Source: Azospirillum brasilense (GTDB lineage Bacteria > Pseudomonadota > Alphaproteobacteria > Azospirillales > Azospirillaceae). Taken from it: DNA of 64,000 nt. Location of the stretch: contig NZ_CP032345.1 in the NCBI RefSeq assembly GCF_005222205.1, forward strand, positions 499,001-563,000, written 5' to 3'. The position numbers were made by a program, and so were the translations under genes. Positions 17,829 to 26,560 of the stretch are shown one piece after another. The notes below the pieces were generated by a model that searched no databases, was not told the DNA's origin, and saw nothing but the letters and a program-made list of their open reading frames with translations. Position 1 is the stretch's first letter. Each line of letters opens with the position of its first letter.

Positions 17829-18401
17829 ATGAACATGGACACCTTCGCCCTCGCCGTTCTGGTCCTGTGCATCGGCGCGCTCGGCCTGTCCGTGGTCTAC
17901 GAGGCCTCGCGCCTGACCACCACCGGCAGCCGCAAGGCGCTGGTGCGGCGGAAGCTGGAGGCCCAGGCCGCCGATCTCGCCGCCCTCAACCGCCGGATCG
18001 AGGACGCCCAGGCCGAAAGCGCTTCCCGGCAGGAGTCGCTCGACCGCCTGATCGCCGAGCGCGGGCGCCTGACCGGCCTGATCGCGTCGGTCAAGGCGTC
18101 CAAGATCGCCCTGGTGCATGAGATCGGCGACGCGCAGAGCGGTGCCCAGCGCTATGAGAGCGAATTGCGCACCGTCCCGGATTTCGCCCGGCTCGATCCC
18201 CGGCGCATGCTGTTCGCGCGGGCGATCTGGGACCGCCGGAACATCGCCCGCGTCTGGGCCGACACGCCGGACGCGGCGGCGGCGATGCTCCAGCGCGCCT
18301 TCAGCGCGCGCAACGGCGTCCTGTCCTCGCGGCCCGAGACGATCCCACTGATCCCGGCGGGAAGCGGGGCCAACGACAGCGGGCGGCCGGTGTCCCCATG
18401 A
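17829..18401 (+). CDS. Single-pass membrane coiled-coil protein (190 aa), unknown function
   Basis: An N-terminal membrane helix (about residues 5-24, FALAVLVLCIGALGLSVVY) is followed by a long coiled coil (about 40-100) rich in Ala, Glu, Arg and Leu heptads. A small C-terminal domain (LDPRRMLFARAIWDRRNIARVWAD) and a disordered tail complete it. The topology suggests a bitopic inner-membrane protein. Its end overlaps the next gene by four bases (ATGA). The pairing of two such proteins recalls PilN/PilO-type partners, but no sequence motif confirms this. Confidence 0.75.
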   Translation: MNMDTFALAVLVLCIGALGLSVVYEASRLTTTGSRKALVRRKLEAQAADLAALNRRIEDAQAESASRQESLDRLIAERGRLTGLIASVKASKIALVHEIGDAQSGAQRYESELRTVPDFARLDPRRMLFARAIWDRRNIARVWADTPDAAAAMLQRAFSARNGVLSSRPETIPLIPAGSGANDSGRPVSP

Positions 18402-18943
18402 CGGCGATCATCCTCTACGGGGCGCTGCTGCTGCTGGCGGCCAGCGTCCTGGTGAACCGGATGGGCGAACGCCGCGTCCGCGCGGCGCGCGACGAGATCG
18501 CCACCGTCGAAAAGGACATCCGGACCATGGAGCAGCGCCTCCAGGAGGCCAGGAAGACGCTGGAGACGACACGCGGAGCGCTGGGCGGCCTGGAGGAGGC
18601 GCTGGCGGACGCCAAGCGGCAGGCCGAGGTCCTGGAACGGCAGCTCGACGCGGTCCAGCAGGCGCCGATGGAACTCTTCCACGTCTTCGACCGGCTGGAG
18701 GCTCGGCCCGGAACCATCTGGGAGGTGGCGGTCCGCCGCGCCCCCGACGCGCTCTTCACCAGCGGCGCCATGGCCGCCTCCTGGCGCGACGGGCGGGCCT
18801 ATCTGGTCGTCGCCGCCAACCAGAAGGAGGCGCTGGACCGCATCGCCCAGCGCTTCCCGCGCGTCAACGGCTACGAGATCGGGCCGGTCCTGACCTGCCG
18901 CCTGTTCCTGCCCAAGGACGCGGCGGAGCGCAAGCGGGCCTGA
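18398..18943 (+). CDS. Single-pass membrane coiled-coil protein (181 aa), unknown function
   Basis: A membrane helix at residues 3-20 (AIILYGALLLLAASVLV) precedes a coiled coil of about 75 residues. A compact C-terminal domain of about 80 residues (MELFHVFDRLEARPGTIWEVAVRRAP, YLVVAANQKEALDRIAQRFP) follows; its alternating pattern could be an alpha/beta ferredoxin-like fold. It overlaps the previous gene by four bases and resembles it in layout, so the two are likely interacting partners. The function is unknown. Confidence 0.78.
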   Translation: MTAIILYGALLLLAASVLVNRMGERRVRAARDEIATVEKDIRTMEQRLQEARKTLETTRGALGGLEEALADAKRQAEVLERQLDAVQQAPMELFHVFDRLEARPGTIWEVAVRRAPDALFTSGAMAASWRDGRAYLVVAANQKEALDRIAQRFPRVNGYEIGPVLTCRLFLPKDAAERKRA

Positions 18944-19027
18944 GCCATCCTGTGAGGCCCGCCACAGCGCGGGCGGAACACCACGGCTAGAGTGGAGCGA
19001 ACCACCCTTCCAACCCTGGTGACCGCC

Positions 19028-19201
19028 ATGCCCCGCCGCACCGCAACGCCCTCCCAGCCTTCCTCCCCGTCGCAGCCGGCCACCCGCGAGCGCCCCGCGT
19101 CCGGCTTCACCGTCCTGCCGCTGGACGACCGCCGCTGCCCGCGCCGCGAGGTCGCCATGCTGTGCGAGACCGACAGCGGCCATCGCTGGGACGGCGCCTG
19201 A
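19028..19201 (+). CDS. Small hypothetical protein (57 aa)
   Basis: This is a short frame with a Ser/Pro/Thr-rich start (about 25 residues) and a more ordered end (FTVLPLDDRRCPRREVAMLCETDSGHRWD) holding two cysteines. No convincing Shine-Dalgarno precedes the ATG. Its composition suits a real small protein of this genome, but there is little independent support. It lies between the coiled-coil cassette and the riboswitch leader. Confidence 0.35.
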   Translation: MPRRTATPSQPSSPSQPATRERPASGFTVLPLDDRRCPRREVAMLCETDSGHRWDGA

Positions 19202-19276
19202 CCAAGGGCGTTGACCAGGAGCCTTGACTACGGGCCTTGACCGGACCGCCCGCATCCCTATATCCCGGTCGCCCTC

Positions 19277-19359
19277 CCGTGAGGACGACCTCATCACGGC
19301 ACGCCCCGCCATGTCACATCCATGTCGGGCGTGGGGAGTTCGGCGGGGACGACCCTGCC
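19277..19359 (+). promoter_or_regulatory. Guanidine-II (mini-ykkC) riboswitch
   Basis: Two hairpins with identical ACGA tetraloops lie in the leader of a SugE/Gdx gene. The first is GAGG-ACGA-CCTC at 19281-19292, extended by outer pairing of CCGTG with CACGG to 19277-19299. The second is a perfect seven-pair stem, GGCGGGG-ACGA-CCCTGCC, at 19342-19359. Paired ACGR-loop hairpins define the guanidine-II class, which typically precedes SugE-type guanidinium exporters. The second hairpin ends 11 bases before the GGAGG Shine-Dalgarno (19371-19375), which fits control of translation. The linker of about 42 bases is on the long side. Confidence 0.85.
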
Positions 19360-19381
19360 TCCAATCCATCGGAGGTGTTCC

Positions 19382-19699
19382 GTGTCCTGGGTCATCCTGT
19401 TTTTCGCCGGCCTTTTCGAAATCGGCTGGGCCGTCGGCCTGAAGCAGACGGAGGGGTTCACCCGTCCCATTCCCACCGCCCTGACCGTGGCGTCGATGGT
19501 CATCAGCCTCGCCCTGCTTGGGATGGCGCTGAAGTCCCTGCCGCTCGGCACCGCCTACGCCGTGTGGACCGGCATCGGAACGGTCGGCACGGTCATTCTG
19601 GGCATCCTGCTTTACGGGGAATCCGCCGACATCCTGCGGCTCGGCTGCATCGCGCTGATCGTGGCCGGCATCCTCGGGCTGAAGCTGATCACGCCCTGA
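19382..19699 (+). CDS. sugE: SugE/Gdx-type small multidrug resistance exporter (guanidinium)
   Basis: This is a 105-residue four-helix membrane protein of the SMR family. SWVILFFAGLFEIGWAVGLK places the essential glutamate in helix 1, and SLPLGTAYAVWTGIGTVGTV is the SugE/Gdx signature in helix 3. Gdx proteins exchange guanidinium for two protons as antiparallel dimers. The start is GTG 19382 with GGAGG seven bases upstream; the open frame extends 60 bases further into the riboswitch and is not translated from there. The preceding two-hairpin leader supports guanidine as substrate. Confidence 0.93.
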   Translation: MSWVILFFAGLFEIGWAVGLKQTEGFTRPIPTALTVASMVISLALLGMALKSLPLGTAYAVWTGIGTVGTVILGILLYGESADILRLGCIALIVAGILGLKLITP

Positions 19700-19712
19700 C
19701 CCATCGCCGCCA

Positions 19713-20744
19713 TCAGGCGCGTTCCTTCCGCAGGGCCGCGCGCGCGGCGTAGCCGATCCCTCCGGCCACCACGAGGCCGGCGAGGAAAGCGAAACCGCGG
19801 GCGGCGGTTCCGGTGGTGCTGAGCGACAGGCGCTCCTCCTGCCCGGTGAAGCGCCCGTGCGTGCGGTGCAGGCCCGGCACCGGCTCGAACAGGTTGTCGG
19901 GCCGGCCGGGCGCTTCCGCCTCCTCCGTCTCCTGCCCCTCGAAGGCGGTGAAGGCCACCCGGTAATCGGCGTAGGCGGGCAGCGCCTGCGTGCCGAGGAT
20001 CGCCTCGGCGGTGGTGAAGCCCAGCCAGTGCTCCCGCTTGGGGTCCGCCGCGGCCCGGACGATGGCCCGGCCGATGTCGTCCGGGTCGAAGATGGCGCCG
20101 ACCGGCCGCGCCCGGCGCGGCATGTGGCTGCGCGCCCAGTCGAACTGCGGCGTGTTGACGGCGGGCAGATGGACCATGGTCACTTGCAGGCGGCTGCCGT
20201 CGTGGATGAGTTCGGAGCGCAGGCTGTCGATGAAGCCGCGGATGGCGCTCTTGGCCCCGCAATAGGCGGCCTGGAGCGGGATGGAGCGGTAGGCCAGCGC
20301 CGACCCGACCTGCAGGATGAGGCCGCGGTCGCGCGGCAGCATGCGGCGCAGCGCCGCCAGCGTGCCGTGGACGGAGCCGAGGTAGGTCACCTCGGTCACC
20401 CGCCGGACTTCCTCCGGCGTCAGGTCGCGGATGCGCCCGAACACCGTCACCATGGCGTTGTTCACCCAGACGTCGATGGGGCCGAGCGTGCGTTCGGCCT
20501 GCTCGGCGGCGGCCTCCACCGCCTCGGCGTCGGCGACGTCGGCGGGCAGCACCAGCGCCGTGCCACCGAGCCGCTCGACCTCCGCCGCCACCGCCTCCAG
20601 CGCCACGCGGGAACGGGCGATCAGCCCGACCGCCGCGCCCCATTCCCGCGCGAAGGCGAGCGCCGTCGCCCGCCCGACCCCGGCGGACGCTCCGGTGACG
20701 ACGACGACGGGCCGGGTCCGGCCGGCAACGGGATCGGTGGACAT
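19713..20744 (-). CDS. SDR-family oxidoreductase with C-terminal membrane anchor
   Basis: The 343-residue protein has a classical short-chain dehydrogenase domain: the cofactor loop VVVTGASAGVGRA (about 14-26), WVNNAMV, the catalytic serine in ILQVGSALAYRS, and YCGAK with Tyr/Lys. The core ends near residue 255. The extra 90 residues include a disordered, Glu/Pro-rich stretch and a hydrophobic helix (FAFLAGLVVAGGIGYAARAAL) that probably anchors it to the membrane. The substrate is unknown. It converges with the exporter gene, with only 13 bases between the stops. Confidence 0.88.
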   Translation of the reverse strand: MSTDPVAGRTRPVVVVTGASAGVGRATALAFAREWGAAVGLIARSRVALEAVAAEVERLGGTALVLPADVADAEAVEAAAEQAERTLGPIDVWVNNAMVTVFGRIRDLTPEEVRRVTEVTYLGSVHGTLAALRRMLPRDRGLILQVGSALAYRSIPLQAAYCGAKSAIRGFIDSLRSELIHDGSRLQVTMVHLPAVNTPQFDWARSHMPRRARPVGAIFDPDDIGRAIVRAAADPKREHWLGFTTAEAILGTQALPAYADYRVAFTAFEGQETEEAEAPGRPDNLFEPVPGLHRTHGRFTGQEERLSLSTTGTAARGFAFLAGLVVAGGIGYAARAALRKERA

Positions 20745-20816
20745 GGCGGCAGGGCTCCATGGACGGACATCGACGCTGTCCCAACCCGTCCGAAGCCCGC
20801 CGGTTCCGCTAACGCC

Positions 20817-20951
20817 TAAAGCGAACTTCCGTTCGCTTTAGACTCACATCGCCTCATTCTTAGACTCACATCGCCTTATTGGCTGGCGGGCTCCGGTCGC
20901 ATGTGCGACCGGGACCGCCGTCGCGGTCCAAAGCGGATTGCAATCCGCTTT
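20817..20951. repeat. Cluster of palindromes and a direct repeat between SDR and osmC
   Basis: Four inverted repeats stand almost end to end. TAAAGCGAAC/GTTCGCTTTA (loop TTCC) is at 20817-20840. CCGGTCGCA/TGCGACCGG is at 20893-20912. GGACCGC/GCGGTCC (loop CGTC) is at 20912-20929. The perfect palindrome AAAGCGGATTG/CAATCCGCTTT is at 20930-20951. Between the first two, a 17-base direct repeat (TTAGACTCACATCGCCT) occurs at 20838 and 20860. The last palindrome covers the osmC stop codon. There are no U tracts, so they are not typical intrinsic terminators; a REP-like or MITE-like element is more likely. Confidence 0.8.
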
Positions 20952-21369
20952 AAGGCGCCTCGACAATCTCGAAATCGTGGGTGATTGCGGCCGTGGCGCC
21001 CAGCATGATCGAGGCGGAGCAGTATTTCTCTGCCGACAGGGCGATGGCGCGCTCCACCTTCGCCGGGTCCAGGCCGCGCCCGGTGACCACGAAATGGACG
21101 TGGATCTTCGTGAAGACCTTGGGGTCGGTCTCGGCACGCTCGGCCTCGATCTCGGCCACGCAGTCGGTGATGGCCTGACGGCCCTTCTCCAGGATCATCA
21201 CCACGTCGAAGCCGGTGCAGCCGCCCATGCCGATCAGCAGCATTTCCATGGGACGGATGCCCAGGTTGCGCCCGCCCGCCTCCGGCGCGCCGTCCATGAC
21301 CACGGCGTGGCCGCTGCCGGACTCGCCGACGAACATCCGCCCATCAACCCACTTCACCCGCGCCTTCAT
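20950..21369 (-). CDS. OsmC-family protein (YhfA-like)
   Basis: The 139-residue protein is of the OsmC/Ohr fold, whose members reduce organic hydroperoxides through a pair of cysteines. Both are present: C51 in GMGGCTGFDVV and C117 in SAEKYCSAS. N-terminal MKARVKWVDGRMFVGES and the central NLGIRPMEMLLIGMGG are typical of the YhfA subgroup, whose physiological substrate is less certain than that of Ohr. GGGAG precedes the ATG at 21369. It lies 13 bases downstream of the DUF2948 gene, so probably the same transcript. Its TAA lies inside a perfect palindrome. Confidence 0.9.
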   Translation of the reverse strand: MKARVKWVDGRMFVGESGSGHAVVMDGAPEAGGRNLGIRPMEMLLIGMGGCTGFDVVMILEKGRQAITDCVAEIEAERAETDPKVFTKIHVHFVVTGRGLDPAKVERAIALSAEKYCSASIMLGATAAITHDFEIVEAP

Positions 21370-21382
21370 GGCGGTCTCCCGG

Positions 21383-21847
21383 TTATTGTTCGTCTTCCAA
21401 TGGATGGCAGGGCTTGCAGCCGGTGGGCCAGGGTTCGCCCAGATCCTCCACGAAGCAGGTCCAGGACGGGCTTTCCAGCCGGACGCAGGCGCCGCCGGCA
21501 AAATTCAGGACCAGGGCGCCGTCGGCCGCCTCGACGGAGAGCAGTTCCAGGATCTGCGCACGGTTCCTCACGTCGAGGCCGCGCAGCTTCACGGCCCTCA
21601 CCCCCTCGATCCGCACGCCGCAATTGACGCGCTCGAAGGGGGTCAGATGGTCGTCGTCGGCGGTGGGGCCGGGGCGGCGCTTGTCGGCCGTCTCCCACTT
21701 GAAGCGGTTGGCCACCAGCACGAAGCGCGCCTCTTCGGGCAGGAAGCACATGTCGCCGATCGGCAGGATGGCGTCCTGCAGACAGGCGGAGACGACTTTC
21801 AGATCCTCGGCATCCTGGGCGCGCAGGCGGATCGGCGTGGCGGACAT
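21383..21847 (-). CDS. DUF2948 family protein
   Basis: This 154-residue protein, read from ATG 21847, contains the DUF2948 features LRAQDAEDLKVVSACLQDA, GDMCFLPEEARFVLVANRFKWE and CGVRIEGVRAVKLRGLD. The family is nearly confined to alphaproteobacteria and typically sits next to murA, as here (44 bases downstream of it). Its role is unknown. An extension to 21934 is open but overlaps the murA end and lacks family similarity. Confidence 0.9.
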   Translation of the reverse strand: MSATPIRLRAQDAEDLKVVSACLQDAILPIGDMCFLPEEARFVLVANRFKWETADKRRPGPTADDDHLTPFERVNCGVRIEGVRAVKLRGLDVRNRAQILELLSVEAADGALVLNFAGGACVRLESPSWTCFVEDLGEPWPTGCKPCHPLEDEQ

Positions 21848-21891
21848 GAGCTTCCCTTCGCTGTGGACGGCTGAGCGGGCGCAGGACGCCG

Positions 21892-23196
<1,305 letters not shown>

Positions 23197-23427
23197 GAAG
23201 CTGTCTTGTCCGGTCAGATGCTGTCGAAAAGGCCGAAGCCCGGCGGATTAGGCCATCTTGCGGGTCCGAGGGTCCGCGTGATGCCCATCATCGTCGGACT
23301 CCTCCGGTCTTACGGGGATTGAATCTGTCAGGCGTTGTAGCGGAGCATGCGGGCGCGCTCAAGGGATGGAATTGAGGCTTTTTCTCATGGAAGCCCTTCT
23401 TCCGCCGCAATTGAAAGGACGGACCGC

Positions 23428-23907
23428 GTGACACAGGACAGCGCCCGGCACAGTGCCCGGGACGATTTGATGGCCGGGCTGACCCTCTCCCTCTCCGGGC
23501 GGCTCGACCCGGACGAGGTGAAGCAGATCCACGGCGAACTGCGCGCCTTCAACGAGCGCTTCACCGCCCCCTACGACCTGCGGGACCTCCTGGTGACCGT
23601 CCGCGATGCGGATGGGGCGCTGATGGCCGGGCTGACCGGATACACGAACTGGGAATGGCTGTATGTGGATTACCTGTGGGTCCACGACGGCCGGCGCGGC
23701 GGCGGCCTGGGCGCCCGCCTGCTCGCCGCCGCGGAAGAGGAAGCGGTGAAACGCGGCTGCCGCTGGTCGCGCCTCTACACCTACGATTTCCAGGCGCCGG
23801 GCTTCTACCGCAAGCAGGGCTACGCGGTGTGGGCGGAGATGGAGGGCTACCCGCCGGGGCACACGCAGATCTGGCTCAGGAAGGCTCTGCGGCAGGACGG
23901 GGAATAG
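23428..23907 (+). CDS. GNAT-family N-acetyltransferase
   Basis: The 159-residue protein has the GNAT core: WEWLYVDYLWVHDGRRGGGLGARLLAAAEEEA contains motif A with the acetyl-CoA loop (RRGGGLGARL), and YDFQAPGFYRKQGYAVWAEME is motif B. The acceptor substrate is unknown. The start is GTG 23428 with AAAGGA eight bases upstream; the frame opens at 23347. Its last 32 bases overlap the end of the convergent DMT exporter gene. Confidence 0.9.
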   Translation: MTQDSARHSARDDLMAGLTLSLSGRLDPDEVKQIHGELRAFNERFTAPYDLRDLLVTVRDADGALMAGLTGYTNWEWLYVDYLWVHDGRRGGGLGARLLAAAEEEAVKRGCRWSRLYTYDFQAPGFYRKQGYAVWAEMEGYPPGHTQIWLRKALRQDGE

Positions 23908-24805
23908 CCTGCACGGCGGACTCGTTGCGCTTCAGGAAGACGATCACCGCGCAGACCACCGCCATTCCGACCAGTTGCGGCGGCTCGAAGCTCTCGCCCA
24001 GCAGCAGGAAGGCCGTCACCCCGGCGAAGACGGGATCGAGCATGCCGATCACCGTCGCCGGGAACGGTTCGATCGTCTTCAACCCTTCCAGATAGAGCCA
24101 GTAGGGCGCCACCGTGCCGAAGACACCGATGAACAGGACGAAACCGACCGTCTCCCAGGTCACCTCGACCGCCGCATAATCGATCGCTGGAGTGGTGAGC
24201 AGCCAGAACAGCGCCGACAGGAAGAAGGGCCAGAAGGTCATCGACCAACTGTCCAGCCCCCGCCGGTGGCCGTGGGCGCAGCGGACGTTGTAGGCGGCGA
24301 AGCACACGGCGCAGAGCATGCCCACCGCCGCCCCCAGCGCGTTGCCTGACCACAGGGCCGGGTCGTAGGCGCCGACCAGCAGGAAACAGCCGGCGGCGTT
24401 GCCCGCCAGGATCAGCGCCACCGCCCGGTTCATCCGGTGGGTGCCGAGCAGCAGCCCGGCGGCCACGATCAGCATGGGCGCGGTGTATTCCAGCATCAGC
24501 GCCAGCGCCACGTTGGTCAGGGCGATGGCGTAGAAGAAGGTCAGGTTGACCAGCGTCAGCCAGACCGCCAGCTCCCCCAGGAACGGCAGGTCCGCCCGCC
24601 GCACCCGGATCGGCCGGCCGAGCGCCAGCATGATCAGGGCCAGCACGGCGGCGGACACCATGGCGCGCACCGCGATCATGACCAGCGGCGGCATGGAAGC
24701 GACGAACATCATCTTGGCCGCCGTCCCGGCCACGCCGAACAGCAGGGCGGAGGCGACGATGCAGCCATACCCCCACAGGCGCGCCCGCGCCGAGTCAACC
24801 ACCAT
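23876..24805 (-). CDS. DMT-superfamily EamA-type exporter
   Basis: The 309-residue protein has about ten membrane helices and two EamA repeats, the second visible as FVLFIGVFGTVAPYWLYLEGLKTIEP followed by MLDPVFAGVTAFLLLGE. Members export amino acids or other metabolites. The ATG at 24805 follows a GC-rich AGGG; the open frame reaches 24880 without membrane character. The substrate cannot be told. The gene ends convergently with, and overlapping, the acetyltransferase. Confidence 0.9.
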   Translation of the reverse strand: MVVDSARARLWGYGCIVASALLFGVAGTAAKMMFVASMPPLVMIAVRAMVSAAVLALIMLALGRPIRVRRADLPFLGELAVWLTLVNLTFFYAIALTNVALALMLEYTAPMLIVAAGLLLGTHRMNRAVALILAGNAAGCFLLVGAYDPALWSGNALGAAVGMLCAVCFAAYNVRCAHGHRRGLDSWSMTFWPFFLSALFWLLTTPAIDYAAVEVTWETVGFVLFIGVFGTVAPYWLYLEGLKTIEPFPATVIGMLDPVFAGVTAFLLLGESFEPPQLVGMAVVCAVIVFLKRNESAVQAIPRPAAEPS

Positions 24806-24907
24806 GGCCCTGCCCCGCCGTTTCGCTTTTGCCGTTTTGAAGGACAGCCGACGATAGCGCGGGTGCCGGAGCGAACCCAATGCGGCAAATCGGTCGCCGC
24901 GAAACGG

Positions 24908-26404
24908 TCAGGTTGTAAGGGCTGCCCGCAATCGGCGGGCTGCCCGCCGCAGAAACGACGGCGGTGGAACGGGAGCCGAGGCGTTCCCGGGGCTCGCTGC
25001 CGCTGCCGGCGGCGGCTCGGCCAAGGCGGCGCAAGACTGGGCGATCTGCGGCTGCATGGCCCGCGCCGTCCGGCCATAAATTCCTGCCCCGACCAACCGG
25101 TCGGCCATGCCCCGCAAGGTCTCGAAGATCACACGCGCCCGCGGGATATCTCCATCGTGCATTTGCGCGACCAGCCCCGCCGCGCAGAAGAGTCCGAGCG
25201 GATCGATGGGGATCTCACGCCCGAACCTTCGCCCCCCGGCCTGGACATAGTCGGCGACGGCTTCGACGCTCGTCCCTCGCGGCCCATACTTGCTTTCCAG
25301 CCGCCGCTCCAATTCGGAAAAGGACGCCTTGGCTTCCGCCAGACGCCCACCGATCAAGGCATCGTTGACGAGGGCGAGCAACATGCTCTCCGTCGGGCGG
25401 TCATGCGCGATCAGGTGAGGACCGACGCTCCGCACCGGCACCCCCATCGCCTCGAAAACCGGATTGGCCCGCGCGCACCACTCCGCGTAATCAGCCCGTG
25501 TGAAGATGCGATCGATTCCGCGTGATCCGCAGGATTCGCAAAGCGCACTATCCCGGCGGCGCTGGTTCACCTCCGCCACCGCCAGACCGTCGAAGGCTGG
25601 GGCGACGTTGAACTGACGGTCGTAGCTTGAGCAACACAGCTTCAACGCACCGTCCACATCGATGTCGATCCGCTCTTCGATGAGCGAGCAGGAACCGCCG
25701 GCCGGCGCTGCCGCGGCAATCCGAAGCTGCTCCTCGACCGGCACCACAAGCCGGCTCAGGATCGGGGCGTCGTTGGGGAAGACGCGCCCGCTCGCCATTT
25801 CCACAAGCTTCTCGACCGGAGCAAAGAAGGCCAGGGACGGCACGAACTCGAATCGAAGCTCTTCGCAATAGGCGGCCATGGCGGAGAATTCGTCCGAGCC
25901 GGCATTGTGTCGGTACGTGATGTAATGCACGAGGACACGGGCCGCGCTGCCCGTCCGGTCGATCGCCTCGGACAGCGCCGCCATGTTGCGCTTGACCGTC
26001 TCGATATCCCCGCCGGTATGGCCCTGTTCGTAAACTGGCTGGGAAAAGCCCGACAGGCTGACGACGATCTCGTCCACCCCGGCCTGAAGAACCGCGTCGA
26101 GGTTGCGGACATGGTTGAGATTGCTGGAAATCCCGGCGACATAGCCGCGCCGTTTCACCTCGGCGATCAGATCCGGCAAGGCCGTGTGGATGAAAGGTTC
26201 GCCCCAGCTGTAAAGGCAGACCATAACCTCGGCCGGGTCGCGTTCGATCCAGCCGTCCACCCAGTCGAGGGTCTGCCGGAACCGGTCGAGCGGCATCGTG
26301 CCGCCAATGCTGCCGGTCCGCCGCCCACCGTCAGCGTTGCCGACCGCGCAGGAAGGGCACCGGAGGTTGCAGGTTCCCACCACCTCGATCTGAACTGCGT
26401 ACAT
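24908..26404 (-). CDS. Radical SAM/SPASM-like protein with helical C-terminal extension
   Basis: The 498-residue protein starts immediately with the radical SAM segment: VGTCNLRCPSCAVG gives the CxxxCxxC cluster (Cys 12, 16, 19). YSWGEPF is the GGE-like SAM motif, and a partial TIM barrel runs to about residue 220. Around 270-300, KLCCSSYDR followed by CESCGSRG is a SPASM-like auxiliary cluster region. The last 170 residues are helical, resembling TPR-like packing (LAEAKASFSELERRL, IPRARVIFETL), and end in a Pro/Ala linker and basic helix. It follows a 49-residue gene and asnB on one transcript. The substrate is unknown. Confidence 0.88.
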   Translation of the reverse strand: MYAVQIEVVGTCNLRCPSCAVGNADGGRRTGSIGGTMPLDRFRQTLDWVDGWIERDPAEVMVCLYSWGEPFIHTALPDLIAEVKRRGYVAGISSNLNHVRNLDAVLQAGVDEIVVSLSGFSQPVYEQGHTGGDIETVKRNMAALSEAIDRTGSAARVLVHYITYRHNAGSDEFSAMAAYCEELRFEFVPSLAFFAPVEKLVEMASGRVFPNDAPILSRLVVPVEEQLRIAAAAPAGGSCSLIEERIDIDVDGALKLCCSSYDRQFNVAPAFDGLAVAEVNQRRRDSALCESCGSRGIDRIFTRADYAEWCARANPVFEAMGVPVRSVGPHLIAHDRPTESMLLALVNDALIGGRLAEAKASFSELERRLESKYGPRGTSVEAVADYVQAGGRRFGREIPIDPLGLFCAAGLVAQMHDGDIPRARVIFETLRGMADRLVGAGIYGRTARAMQPQIAQSCAALAEPPPAAAASPGNASAPVPPPSFLRRAARRLRAALTT

Positions 26405-26410
26405 GATGGA

Positions 26411-26560
26411 TCAGGCCTGCTGTCCGTCTTTTTCGCGCCCGCGCGCCTGTTCCTTGCGCTTGCGCAGGTTCTCGCGCAAGCGGGCGGCGAGCCGGTCCTG
26501 CTTGTCGTCCTTTTTCGGTGGGGTGGCGGCGGGAGTCTTGGTCGTCTCGTCGGTCGTCAT
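26411..26560 (-). CDS. Small charged protein (49 aa) between asnB and radical SAM gene
   Basis: The reading frame begins with ATG 26560, overlapping the asnB stop by four bases (ATGA), and ends six bases before the radical SAM start. It is Thr/Lys/Pro-rich at the N-terminus and Arg/Lys/Glu-rich in a predicted helix (RLAARLRENLRKRKEQARGR). It has no Cys and no leader/core division. The tight packing supports a real gene. It is unrecognised; similar short basic proteins are common in Rhodospirillales. A peptide-precursor role was considered but has no support in the sequence. Confidence 0.7.
   Translation of the reverse strand: MTTDETTKTPAATPPKKDDKQDRLAARLRENLRKRKEQARGREKDGQQA

Noticed and set aside
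20930-20951. Intrinsic terminator for osmC
   Set aside because: The palindrome is perfect but overlaps the stop codon and has no T tract after it, so a REP-like repeat explains it better.
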